Positions 41,491 to 49,558 of a stretch of 62,706 nucleotides of DNA are shown piece after piece. The stretch spans positions 1 to 62,706 of the forward strand of contig JAFLVG010000009.1 in NCBI GenBank assembly GCA_022508445.1, written 5' to 3'. This DNA comes from Clostridiales bacterium (lineage in GTDB: Bacteria > Bacillota > Clostridia > Christensenellales > Pumilibacteraceae). The notes under the pieces were generated by a model. That model did no database searches and was not told the origin of the DNA. It was given only the letters and a program-made list of their open reading frames with translations. Numbering within the stretch: position 1 is the stretch's first letter; the number at the start of each line of letters is the position of its first letter. The position numbers and the translations under genes were made by a program.

Positions 41491-41835
41491 ATGCGAACAA
41501 ATGCCATGGCGCAAAAGGAACTGAAAGCAAAAGTATTTCCGCGTATCTGGGCAAAAACCATGAAAGGCGATAAGATTACGCGCGATTACATGTACGAGCT
41601 TGACGATGCGTTCGACGAGGACAAGCTCTTCGAATACCTGTGCGAGATTACTCGGGCAATGGACATCCCGACGCCCGTCATTTTAAACAGTCATACATAT
41701 AATTTCGTGCATTTCAATATTGCCAAGTTTTTGAAGCGCGAGTTCGTGGAAGAAGTCGACTTCGACTATTTGGTGCTTGAAAACGCTTCGGGAACCATAA
41801 AGCCGTTGCCGAGATATTTCGCAGAAGATTTATAA
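41491..41835 (+). CDS. Conserved small protein of unknown function
   Basis: A 114-residue soluble protein (109 if the ATG at 41506 is used) that I cannot name: KELKAKVFPRIWAKTMKGDKITRDYMYELDD, then PTPVILNSHTYNFVHFNIAKFLKREFVEEVDFDYLVLENA. It has no signal peptide or obvious motif. Codon use is back to host style. The gene begins right at the edge of the palindrome and has no good Shine-Dalgarno or promoter, as if the island inserted at its 5' end; it may now depend on readthrough from the island or be silent. Confidence 0.72.
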   Translation: MRTNAMAQKELKAKVFPRIWAKTMKGDKITRDYMYELDDAFDEDKLFEYLCEITRAMDIPTPVILNSHTYNFVHFNIAKFLKREFVEEVDFDYLVLENASGTIKPLPRYFAEDL

Positions 41836-41887
41836 GCCTTTTGAACGCGGCGTTGCGATGCATAAATTGTAATTCAAACTAAATATC

Positions 41888-41917
41888 TTGACAAAAATTC
41901 GCAAAACGCAGTATACT
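41888..41917 (+). promoter_or_regulatory. Promoter of lipoprotein gene
   Basis: TTGACA (41888-41893), 18 bases, TATACT (41912-41917), 65 bases before the lipoprotein start. Confidence 0.75.
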
Positions 41918-41981
41918 ATATATACTATGTAATTACATTCGGAGTACATATCCGCGCTTCGAATATTGAGGAGTAAAGACA

Positions 41982-43655
41982 ATGAAGAAGAGATTGATAG
42001 CTGTAATTTCGATAATTCTTGCGCTCGTGATCGGCGTTTCGTTCGTCGGTTGCGCAAGCGACGATCCCAAAGAGAAAGAGCCTACGCCGCCCGACATCAA
42101 TGCCGCGATTACAAAGCTCGTAACGAGCGACGGGTTCAAGGGCGAGCTGTCGTACGCCATGTCGACAAAAGCCAAAGGCGAATACAAATCGGAGGACAAT
42201 GCCTTTGAGCGCCGCGGCGCCAAGGTTATGTATGTAAATGAAAACGGCGGCACGCCGATTACACGCATATTCGATTTGCAAAACGGTTACTTGTATTATA
42301 AAAACGCAGAGCTTGACGGATATGTCGTAAACAGTTGGTTGCCCCAAGGCACTCTCGATTACGCGATGCTCATGCTCGAAAATCAGCTTAAAAACATGCA
42401 GGTCGAGTCTGTGGGCGAGCTGTTTAAGTACGACAGCAAGACCAAAACCGCTACTGCGGAGTTCGACGAGGCGGAGAGGGTTAACAGTTTGCTCGCGCCC
42501 ATTCAGTCGGCTTACAGAAACAATGATAACCTTTTGAAGGTTATTAACGACTATCTCAAACTGTATTCGCCCAGCAAAAACAATCCTTACACGCTCGAAA
42601 CGATATTAAATCTTTTGATCGCGTACGCCAAGGTTAATCCCAACTTGACGGTAGGTGACGCAATCGCCCAAGCGAACGCGTTCGGATTTGATGTTTACGG
42701 CACGCTCGAAAAGAGCGGCATTTTGGCGAGGTTCGGCATTACGCTCGACAGCGAAACAAAGAAGGTTGTCGAGGCGCGCAAGCTTTCGCAAGCTATTGCG
42801 GGCTTCCACGATTACATCACGCCGCGCTTGGACGCTTTGACCGACTACATCACATCGCCCGATCCGAGTCAAGCCGGAGAATTCCCTATAAATGTTGTCG
42901 AGCTCATAAACGCAGTGTTCGTCGATGACGTGGAAGTGGGCGATCTCAACGAGAAAATGACAAACCTCAAAAATCTTACGCTCGCGGCGCTTACGTTAAT
43001 CACAGTCAAGCCGATGGTCGATAAGTATCTCGGCTCGTCGAATGGAAGCTTATACAAGAACGAAGCGTATGCGCTCATCAAGAACAGAGTGCAGTTCGAA
43101 AAGCTTGAAGCGCAAATAACCGTTAAATTCGATGACAGCGGAAATATCGCAGGGGTTAGCGGCGCGGCCTACGTGCGGCACGACTACGACAGCACGAATG
43201 CCGGTTCGCTCATTCTTTCGGACAACAAGTATTCGTTCGAGTTCGAATTGAACATCACAGAATATCTCACTTCGCCCGAGCAGTTCGACATACAGTACTC
43301 GTCAGTTACGAGAACGCCGTCGCGCATTTGCGCACTTAGCTACGGCGACATCGACGACGTCAGCGTATATTTGGAAACGTGCGGCAAGAACGTTGAGGTA
43401 GTGACGGGTGAAGGCTTGACATACGACAGCGCTTCGCACACGTTGACTGTATCAAAGGCGTACTTGACAGCCGCGGCGGCAAGCGAGGACTTTAACGGAT
43501 TTGTGATTTGCCCCATAACCGTAGACGGCGAAGACGTGAATATCGTTGTCGCTGTGATGCCCGACGATATCGAAGAGCTTCCCACCATAGCCAAAATGTT
43601 CATGGCTATGGTAATGGGTGGCGTCGGCTATCCCGACGACGGAAGCGACGACTAA
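41982..43655 (+). CDS. Large secreted lipoprotein of unknown function
   Basis: A 557-residue protein with a lipoprotein signal peptide (MKKRLIAVISIILALVIGV, lipobox FVGC). The mature part has no domain I can name. It is rich in acidic and aliphatic residues, with helical segments (LEKSGILARFGITLDSETKKVVEARKL) and strands (KLEAQITVKFDDSGNIAGVSG, YSFEFELNITEYL) reminiscent of surface substrate-binding or LolA-like folds. GAGGAG lies just upstream. It is monocistronic with its own promoter and a foldback terminator region behind it. Lipid anchoring to the outer face of the membrane is likely. Confidence 0.8.
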   Translation: MKKRLIAVISIILALVIGVSFVGCASDDPKEKEPTPPDINAAITKLVTSDGFKGELSYAMSTKAKGEYKSEDNAFERRGAKVMYVNENGGTPITRIFDLQNGYLYYKNAELDGYVVNSWLPQGTLDYAMLMLENQLKNMQVESVGELFKYDSKTKTATAEFDEAERVNSLLAPIQSAYRNNDNLLKVINDYLKLYSPSKNNPYTLETILNLLIAYAKVNPNLTVGDAIAQANAFGFDVYGTLEKSGILARFGITLDSETKKVVEARKLSQAIAGFHDYITPRLDALTDYITSPDPSQAGEFPINVVELINAVFVDDVEVGDLNEKMTNLKNLTLAALTLITVKPMVDKYLGSSNGSLYKNEAYALIKNRVQFEKLEAQITVKFDDSGNIAGVSGAAYVRHDYDSTNAGSLILSDNKYSFEFELNITEYLTSPEQFDIQYSSVTRTPSRICALSYGDIDDVSVYLETCGKNVEVVTGEGLTYDSASHTLTVSKAYLTAAAASEDFNGFVICPITVDGEDVNIVVAVMPDDIEELPTIAKMFMAMVMGGVGYPDDGSDD

Positions 43656-43777
43656 TCAAAAAGCGGAAAAGCACAGAGTAGTTTATTTGAGCGGTTTGCT
43701 TATTGTTATTTATAATTAATATGCATTGTCAGGCGCAACGACTTTTCCTTGCGCATAATCGAGGTGCCGCTTTTTGA
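43656..43777 (+). terminator. Long-range foldback, possible terminator
   Basis: TCAAAAAGCGG directly after the lipoprotein stop (43656-43666) pairs perfectly with CCGCTTTTTGA (43767-43777). Inside is a second hairpin, GCGCAA/TTGCGC (43733-43738 with 43749-43754). The layout, an outer stem bracketing inner hairpins, resembles the element at 25079. Confidence 0.5.
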
Positions 43778-43809
43778 GTTTTGGGCATAATAGTACAAAT
43801 GAAAGTTAA

Positions 43810-44700
43810 ATGGTAACGGGAATGGGAAAAAGAGAGTTCGACTTGATTATTATAGGCGGCGGACCTGCCGGGATATCGACTGCGCTGTACGCGGTGCGCG
43901 GAGGGCTTGACGTCGCGGTTATTCACAGCGGAGATTCGGCTTTACACCGCGCAGAGCACATACAAAATTATTATGGCTCGGGCGAGCTATCCGGGACCGA
44001 GCTTTATGACCGCGGAATAAAACAAGCGGAAAAGCTCGGCATTACGGTTATAAGCGGACAAGTCACGTTTGTCACGACAGACGGCAGTTCGTTCACAGTG
44101 GAAATGCCGAGCGGAGCTTTGCACTCGTCTCGGCTTGTCGTTGCGACAGGCTCTACGCGAAAACGCGCGAACATTAAAGGGCTTTCCGATTTCGAGGGCA
44201 AGGGCGTAAGTTACTGCGCGGTGTGCGACGCGTTTTTCTACCGTAAAAAACGCGTGGGCGTTATCGGCGCGGGCGAGTTTGCAAAGCACGAATACGCGGC
44301 GCTCGAAAAGGTAGCAGGCGAGGTGTATTTGCTAACGGACGGCGAAACGCCGACTTTCCAAGCGGCGCATGTAATGCCCCAAAAGATTTCGCGCGTGTTC
44401 GGGCGTGACGACGGAAGAGTGGGCGGCGTTGAGTTTGTCGACGGAGAAACGCTCGAACTTGACGGATTGTTTGTCGCGCTCGGCGTTATGGGCAGTAATT
44501 CGCTCGCAAAAAGCGTAGGGGTTTTTACGGACGGCGACGGTGCAATCGTCACGGACGGCGACGGACGGACCAACGTCAATGGACTTTACGCGGCAGGTGA
44601 CTGCACCGCCGGCGTCAAGCAGATAAGCAAGGCCGTGGACGACGGCATGAGAGTCGGGCTTTTTATTGTCAAAGATTTTAAGCGCGGAGATAAGCGATGA
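43810..44700 (+). CDS. Thioredoxin reductase-like FAD/NAD(P) disulfide oxidoreductase
   Basis: A 296-residue flavoprotein of the thioredoxin-reductase type. The FAD-binding loop is IIIGGGPAGISTALYA at the N-terminus, the redox CxxC is YCAVCDAFFYR near residue 140, the pyridine-nucleotide loop is GVIGAGEFAKHEYA (GxGxxA-like), and the C-terminal FAD motif is GLYAAGDCTAGVKQISKAVDDG. It should shuttle electrons from NAD(P)H to a disulfide protein; no thioredoxin gene is adjacent. The start ATG at 43810 lacks a good ribosome site and overlaps a five-codon ORF (43799); an internal ATG at 43822 is possible. A 4-base overlap links it to the HAD gene. Confidence 0.85.
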   Translation: MVTGMGKREFDLIIIGGGPAGISTALYAVRGGLDVAVIHSGDSALHRAEHIQNYYGSGELSGTELYDRGIKQAEKLGITVISGQVTFVTTDGSSFTVEMPSGALHSSRLVVATGSTRKRANIKGLSDFEGKGVSYCAVCDAFFYRKKRVGVIGAGEFAKHEYAALEKVAGEVYLLTDGETPTFQAAHVMPQKISRVFGRDDGRVGGVEFVDGETLELDGLFVALGVMGSNSLAKSVGVFTDGDGAIVTDGDGRTNVNGLYAAGDCTAGVKQISKAVDDGMRVGLFIVKDFKRGDKR

Positions 44701-45359
44701 AAGATGTAGTGCAAGGTATCAGAGTCGCGCTGTTCGACCTTGACGGAACGCTTTTCGACTCGGTCGGCATGTGGCATGAAATCGACAGGATATTCTTGGC
44801 AAAGCGCGGACTTATGCCCACTTCGGAGTATATCCATCATATTGCCGCGCTCGGCTTTCGCGCTACCGCAGACTACACAATCGAGTATTACGGGCTTAAA
44901 GACAGTGCGGAAAAGCTCATGGACGAATGGACGGAACTTGCGCGTGACGCGTATTCGAATACGGTCAAGACGTTCACGGGCGTTACCGAATATCTCGAAC
45001 ATTGCAAAGCCGCAGGCGTGACGATAGCCGCCGTGACGAGCGGTCGCCGCGATTTTGCCGAAGCGTGCATGAAAAACAACGGAATCTACGAATACTTTTC
45101 GCGCATTTTTACGTCGGACGAAGCGGGACTGCTGAAATCTTCGCCGGAAATTTTTGTCTTCGTGGCAAAAGCTCTCGGTGCGACTGCCGACGAGTGCGTA
45201 GTGTTCGACGACGTGCCGACTGCTATAAAAGCGGCGAAGTCGGCAGGCATGCACACCGTAGCCGTCGAAAACGCCGTGTATGCCCAAGATTACGACGGTG
45301 CGGCCGATTACATAGTGCGTTCGCTTATTGACGCGCCAAAGATTATCGGGATAAAATAA
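44697..45359 (+). CDS. HAD superfamily phosphatase
   Basis: A 220-residue haloacid-dehalogenase hydrolase with the helical cap between motifs I and II (phosphoglycolate phosphatase/beta-phosphoglucomutase-like). Motif I is ALFDLDGTLFDS, motif II is AAVTSG, the motif III lysine is in LLKSSPEIF, and motif IV is VVFDDVPTAIKAAKSAGM. The family removes phosphate from small metabolites through an aspartyl-phosphate; the substrate cannot be read. ATGA overlap with the upstream flavoprotein gene suggests translational coupling, though a shared pathway is not evident. Confidence 0.86.
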   Translation: MKDVVQGIRVALFDLDGTLFDSVGMWHEIDRIFLAKRGLMPTSEYIHHIAALGFRATADYTIEYYGLKDSAEKLMDEWTELARDAYSNTVKTFTGVTEYLEHCKAAGVTIAAVTSGRRDFAEACMKNNGIYEYFSRIFTSDEAGLLKSSPEIFVFVAKALGATADECVVFDDVPTAIKAAKSAGMHTVAVENAVYAQDYDGAADYIVRSLIDAPKIIGIK

Positions 45360-45417
45360 AATCGTAAAGGAAAAGGCGCAATGCGCCGCAACTGCTTATG
45401 CTCGAAAGGAGCCGATC

Positions 45418-46293
45418 ATGGGGAATAAAATAAGACTTCGCGCGTTCGCAAAAGCAAATCTGTCGCTCAACATTCTCGGAAAAGACGAGGCAAGCGGACT
45501 TCACAAGCTCGACAGCGTAATGATGTCGCTTGATAAGTTCGACACGCTTACGGTAAAAGAGCGCGACGACAAGCAAATAAACGTACGGTTTTCGAACGCC
45601 GATATAGGCGAGGATAACACCGCAAAAAAAGCCGCAAAAGCCGTTCAAGCCGCGCTCGATTGTAACGGTTTCGATATCGAGATAGAAAAGGGCATCCCGA
45701 TCGGTGCCGGACTGGGCGGCTCGTCTGCCGACGGTGCGGCGGTGTTGCGCGCGCTCGACGTTTTGTACAGGCTTCCGCAGCGCGGCGTGGACATGCGCAA
45801 AATAGCACTGTCCGTAGGCTCGGACGTGCCTTTTATGCTGACAGGCGGACTTGCAAGAGTTAGCGGCACGGGCGACGAGCTTTTCTTCATTGAGAACAAG
45901 CTCGAACTTTTCGTCGTCGGACTCATGGCAAACAGCGTATCGACTGCAAAGGCCTATACGGCGTTCGACGATATTTATAAGGACAAAAAATACAGTCCGT
46001 CGGATAACGACAAGCTGTGCGAAAAACTTTTGGACGGCGATAATTCCGCACTACGTTACTTCGGCAATGCGCTTTATGCGCCGGCAGTAAAGCTTTCGCC
46101 CGAGATAGAGAAAAACGCCGATATTTTGCGTTCATACGGCGCGACGGTCAATCTTACCGGCTCCGGCGGAATGACGCTCGGATACTTTACGGACATAGAA
46201 AAGTTTGCGGCTTGCGCTAAGGCGCTTAAAGACTGCGACGGTTTTTGCGTGCTTGCGCCCGTTAAAACGGGAATACTGCACGAAAGAATATAA
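45418..46293 (+). CDS. ispE: 4-diphosphocytidyl-2-C-methyl-D-erythritol kinase
   Basis: A 291-residue GHMP kinase of the MEP pathway, phosphorylating CDP-methylerythritol on the way to isoprenoids. Motifs are FAKANLSLNILGKDEASGLHKLDSVMMSL, the ATP loop PIGAGLGGSSADGAAVLRAL, the SVGSDVPFMLTGGLARVSGTG substrate segment and the third motif NLTGSGGMTLGYF. Length is normal. AAAGGAG precedes the ATG. It lies before spoIIR, with a palindromic element and a terminator between them. Confidence 0.94.
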   Translation: MGNKIRLRAFAKANLSLNILGKDEASGLHKLDSVMMSLDKFDTLTVKERDDKQINVRFSNADIGEDNTAKKAAKAVQAALDCNGFDIEIEKGIPIGAGLGGSSADGAAVLRALDVLYRLPQRGVDMRKIALSVGSDVPFMLTGGLARVSGTGDELFFIENKLELFVVGLMANSVSTAKAYTAFDDIYKDKKYSPSDNDKLCEKLLDGDNSALRYFGNALYAPAVKLSPEIEKNADILRSYGATVNLTGSGGMTLGYFTDIEKFAACAKALKDCDGFCVLAPVKTGILHERI

Positions 46294-46306
46294 TAGATAA
46301 TTAAAG

Positions 46307-46375
46307 AGTGAATAGGTGCGCACTGCGCGACGCACTATACTTAAAACCCGACCGACAACCTCCGCACTATTCACT
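46307..46375. repeat. Small palindromic intergenic element
   Basis: Inverted arms AGTGAATAGGTGCG (46307-46320) and CGCACTATTCACT (46363-46375), one bulge, about 42 bases apart, in the gap between ispE and spoIIR. A MITE-like remnant or RNA hairpin is possible; only one copy is seen in this window. Confidence 0.5.
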
Positions 46376-46391
46376 ATTACACATTACTTTC

Positions 46392-46418
46392 AAGCCCGAA
46401 TCAATCGGGCTTTTTTTA
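46392..46418 (+). terminator. Terminator after ispE
   Basis: AAGCCCGA (46392-46399) pairs with TCGGGCTT (46405-46412), continuing into T7. Confidence 0.88.
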
Positions 46419-46439
46419 TAAAATTTATATGGTAGTCAT

Positions 46440-46468
46440 GTATAAACTTTTTTTGCGCGGCAATAATC
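46440..46468 (+). promoter_or_regulatory. Sigma-F-like promoter of spoIIR
   Basis: GTATA (46440-46444), 14 bases, GGCAATAATC (46459-46468), close to the sigma-F consensus GYATA ... GGNNANAHTR (last base differs). The spoIIR gene is a sigma-F target in Bacillus. The -10 ends only 6 bases before the ATG. Confidence 0.5.
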
Positions 46469-46474
46469 GTGTGT

Positions 46475-46999
46475 ATGAAAAAACTGTCTCATGTATGTAA
46501 GAAAACATTGTGTTTGTTATTGGCTTCTTTTATTATTTTTTGTATACCGTCAATATTTTTGGGGTGTATAGATAATAATACTTATGACGGCGAGCTGTTG
46601 CGACTGCATATTCGCGCAAATTCGAATTCCGCAATCGACCAGTCGGTCAAGCTCAAAGTGCGCGACGCGGTAAATGCGTTCATTACCGAAAACATTCACA
46701 AATCGACGTTCGAAGAGGCGTATTCCGAGATTGGCAAAAACCTCGGCGTGCTTAACGCCATAGCGACAAACGTGCTTCGCCGCAACGGATTTTCTTACGG
46801 CGCAAGAACGCGGCTTGCCAACGAGTATTTCCCGTCGCGCATGTACAAGGACGTGACCGTACCCGAAGGGTACTACGACGCACTCATAATCGAGCTCGGT
46901 GAAGGAAAGGGTGATAATTGGTGGTGCGTGGTGTATCCGCCGCTGTGCTACGGCGAGGATTTCAAGTACAAATCGTTCTTTGCCGAGCTGTTCGGTTAA
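46475..46999 (+). CDS. spoIIR: Stage II sporulation protein R
   Basis: A 174-residue exported signalling protein made in the forespore. SpoIIR crosses into the intermembrane space and triggers SpoIIGA to activate sigma-E in the mother cell. An N-terminal hydrophobic segment (LCLLLASFIIFCIPSIFLG) is followed by the family core: ELLRLHIRANSNSAIDQSVKLKVRDAVNAF, the FPSRMYKDVTVPEGYYDALIIELGEGKG region and NWWCVVYPPLCYGE. It ends soon after this core, as short clostridial forms do. No Shine-Dalgarno is visible and the sigma-F-like -10 is adjacent, so the mRNA may be leaderless. A GTG at 46469 is a less likely start. Confidence 0.9.
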   Translation: MKKLSHVCKKTLCLLLASFIIFCIPSIFLGCIDNNTYDGELLRLHIRANSNSAIDQSVKLKVRDAVNAFITENIHKSTFEEAYSEIGKNLGVLNAIATNVLRRNGFSYGARTRLANEYFPSRMYKDVTVPEGYYDALIIELGEGKGDNWWCVVYPPLCYGEDFKYKSFFAELFG

Positions 47000-47049
47000 T
47001 TCGATTAGCAACGCTTAAAGCCGATCAAAAACGAGGAACATAAGATATC

Positions 47050-48183
47050 ATGACAAAAACATTTAAGCGCGCGGTACTTCCCGCAATAACGGCAGTTCTG
47101 TTCGTATTCGTCATTGCGCTCACACTTGTGCCCACGGTTTACGCGGATGTCGCGAGCGGAAACAGCTACGGCAATGTCGCGGCGGTGCAGGCACGGCTTT
47201 CCACTCTCGGATATTACACTTCGACGGTGGACGGCAAGTGGGGCAGTCGCACGACTGCGGCGGTCAAGAAATTCCAGACAGATAGCGGTCTCAAAGCGGA
47301 CGGCATTGTCGGAGCGTCGACAGCAAGCAAGCTCAAAATCAAACTGCCCGTTACGGGCGGTATTGCGCTAGGCAAGACGACAGCCAATATCGCGGCTGTG
47401 CAAGCGCGGCTCAAAACCTACGGCTATTACAAGTCCGCAGTGGACGGCGTGTGGGGCAACGGCACGCTTGCCGCAATACTCAAATACCAGTCGAACGCCG
47501 GTCTCACCGTTGACGGCGTTGTGGGAAGCGGTACGGCGAGTAAGCTTGGAATAACGTTGAGTGCGGCGAGCCGCTCGGGCGGAATATCCAAGGGCAAGAC
47601 CGCGGCTAACGTCAAAGCGGTGCAGAATGCACTCAAATCCGCAGGGTATTACACGTCAAGCGTGGACGGTGTGTGGGGCAAGCGCACTATGTGCGCGGTC
47701 ATGCACTTCCAGTCCGACTGCGGTCTTACAGTTGACGGTGTTGTGGGGGCTTCGACCGAAAAGAAGCTCGGCATAACGCTCGGTAGCGGAAGCACCGGCG
47801 GCACGGGCAGCGTGAACGGCACGAACATAAGCGACAGCGATCTCAACCTGCTTGCAAGGTGCGTATACGGCGAATCGCGCGGCGAACCGTACAACGGTCA
47901 AGTCGCGGTGGCGGCGGTCGTTCTCAACCGCGTTCGCTCGTCCAAGTTCCCCAACAGCATATCGGGCGTTATATATCAGAAGGGAGCGTTCACGGCGGTA
48001 AGCGACGGGCAAATTAATCTCACGCCCAACCAGTCCGCGTACAACGCCGCGCGCGACGCACTGAACGGCTGGGATCCGACGGGCGGATGTCTTTACTACT
48101 ACAACCCCGCGACAGCGACGTCGAGCTGGATTTGGTCGCTCACCGTGCATATCAAGATAGGCAAGCACAACTTCGCGCTGTAA
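47050..48183 (+). CDS. sleB: Spore cortex-lytic enzyme SleB-type hydrolase
   Basis: A 377-residue secreted cell-wall hydrolase. A signal peptide (LPAITAVLFVFVIALTLVPTVYA) is followed by three peptidoglycan-binding type-1 repeats (about 38-95, 110-165, 185-245, each with VQARL..GYYTS.VDG.WG..T..AV..FQ...GL..DGIVG..T). The C-terminal SleB/Hydrolase_2 domain (from about 262: LNLLARCVYGESRGEPYNGQVAVAAVVLNRV) includes the catalytic Glu of GESRGE. SleB is a lytic transglycosylase that degrades spore cortex at germination. Bacillus SleB has one binding domain; three here is an expansion. GAGG precedes the start, and ypeB follows after 44 bases. Confidence 0.92.
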   Translation: MTKTFKRAVLPAITAVLFVFVIALTLVPTVYADVASGNSYGNVAAVQARLSTLGYYTSTVDGKWGSRTTAAVKKFQTDSGLKADGIVGASTASKLKIKLPVTGGIALGKTTANIAAVQARLKTYGYYKSAVDGVWGNGTLAAILKYQSNAGLTVDGVVGSGTASKLGITLSAASRSGGISKGKTAANVKAVQNALKSAGYYTSSVDGVWGKRTMCAVMHFQSDCGLTVDGVVGASTEKKLGITLGSGSTGGTGSVNGTNISDSDLNLLARCVYGESRGEPYNGQVAVAAVVLNRVRSSKFPNSISGVIYQKGAFTAVSDGQINLTPNQSAYNAARDALNGWDPTGGCLYYYNPATATSSWIWSLTVHIKIGKHNFAL

Positions 48184-48227
48184 TAAACAGCACATAAATA
48201 TAATCTAACAAACAGAGGAAATCACTC

Positions 48228-49370
48228 ATGACAAACAATCTTAACGAAAAACGCAGTTATCACGTAATAATCGCGGCAATAGTTTCCGCGCTTGTCGTAA
48301 TGCTGTGCGGCATGATAACGGGCATGGTGTACGCAGTACGCGTGCACCGGGCGGGCGACAGCGACAGTGACGTGGCGGGATATCTTCTCGAAGACGCCGC
48401 GTACGGTTTAAGGAATTCGATGTCCGCATTGCGGCTTTGCAACGAGGTAGAGCCTGCGGAAAGCATCAATCGCACGGCGCTCGTGTTCGCTGTGCGTGCG
48501 GAAACGGCGCTCGAATGCAACAAAGAGGATTGGGCGGACTGCCGCTGCAAGGAGCAGTTCCTCAACGATATGGTTACGGTACTGCACTCATATTCCACAG
48601 AACGCACAATCGAGATGTCGGATAAGCTGTACGAATACGCCGCCAAGTTCTACGACTGCGTTATGTCAGATAAAAACGGCAAAGCCGAAAACAACGACAA
48701 ATTCGAGTACGACGGCGAGCTTATAGAAAATACTTCCGATAACGACCACAAGACCGAAATTACGGATGAAGATATTGAAAATGCGAAAACACTTGTGGAA
48801 AGCGCGCTGAACGCCACGCATACGGAACATGTCGGCTCGTGGGGCGGACACATCGAATTCAATGTGGAACGAAACGGCACGACGGGATACGCATTGGTGT
48901 GCGGCGACAAGATTATCGAGTATTCGTTTATGCGCGGCGAAGATCAAGAGGGAGCGGACGTCACGTCTGCCCAAAAGCTCGCGCTAGAAGCGGCGGAGGC
49001 GTGCGGATACGACAATCTTACAGTCAAGTACAGCGGCGAAACAGGCAAGTCGGTTAGCGTAATCATGTGCAAGAACTATAACGGCGCGCTAGCCGGAGAC
49101 GACGTTGCGACCGCAGTGGTAGTGGGCGATAAGGTTGTCGCGTTCTCGGCAGGCAAGTGCGACAGCGAGCACAGAAACATTCCGACCGTCAAGAAAACGG
49201 AAAGCGAAGCGCGCCGCGCGCTCAAAAGCGAAACGAGCACAGGCACACTGTTGGTGCGTAAGGTGAACGGGAAAGAGCGCGTTTGCTATGAGTACCGATA
49301 TGAGCTGGACGACGGCGTGCATTACGTTTACGTGTGTGCGGAAAACGGGAAACAAATGGAAGTAAAATAA
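48228..49370 (+). CDS. ypeB: Germination protein YpeB
   Basis: A 380-residue spore membrane protein needed, in known spore-formers, to localise and stabilise SleB. An N-terminal transmembrane helix (residues about 10-33) is followed by a helical region and, toward the C-terminus, PepSY-like repeats (KLALEAAEACGYDNLTVKYSGETGKSVSVIMCKNYNGAL; EARRALKSETSTGTLLVRKVNGKERVCYEYRYEL). Gene order sleB-ypeB is the standard bicistronic germination operon. AGAGG lies upstream of the ATG. A strong terminator ends the unit. Confidence 0.9.
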   Translation: MTNNLNEKRSYHVIIAAIVSALVVMLCGMITGMVYAVRVHRAGDSDSDVAGYLLEDAAYGLRNSMSALRLCNEVEPAESINRTALVFAVRAETALECNKEDWADCRCKEQFLNDMVTVLHSYSTERTIEMSDKLYEYAAKFYDCVMSDKNGKAENNDKFEYDGELIENTSDNDHKTEITDEDIENAKTLVESALNATHTEHVGSWGGHIEFNVERNGTTGYALVCGDKIIEYSFMRGEDQEGADVTSAQKLALEAAEACGYDNLTVKYSGETGKSVSVIMCKNYNGALAGDDVATAVVVGDKVVAFSAGKCDSEHRNIPTVKKTESEARRALKSETSTGTLLVRKVNGKERVCYEYRYELDDGVHYVYVCAENGKQMEVK

Positions 49371-49390
49371 AGTAAAAGTAATTTATCGCA

Positions 49391-49427
49391 ACGAGAGTAT
49401 TGCTTCTTGTAATACTCTCGTTTTTTA
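49391..49427 (+). terminator. Terminator after sleB-ypeB
   Basis: ACGAGAGTATT (49391-49401) pairs with AATACTCTCGT (49411-49421), then T6. Confidence 0.92.
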
Positions 49428-49458
49428 ATGTTAAAACGTATTAATTTTGTGTTACTTA

Positions 49459-49487
49459 TTGACATCCGTGTCGAATTTTGATATCAT
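49459..49487 (+). promoter_or_regulatory. Promoter of uraA-upp
   Basis: TTGACA (49459-49464), 17 bases, TATCAT (49482-49487), 71 bases before the uraA start. I see no clear PyrR-type attenuator in the leader. Confidence 0.75.
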
Positions 49488-49558
49488 ACAAAAGGTTGTG
49501 TCGAAAAGCGTGAAAAGGCTTGCGGCACGGTTCAATAAAAATACGGGAGATAAAAGTT

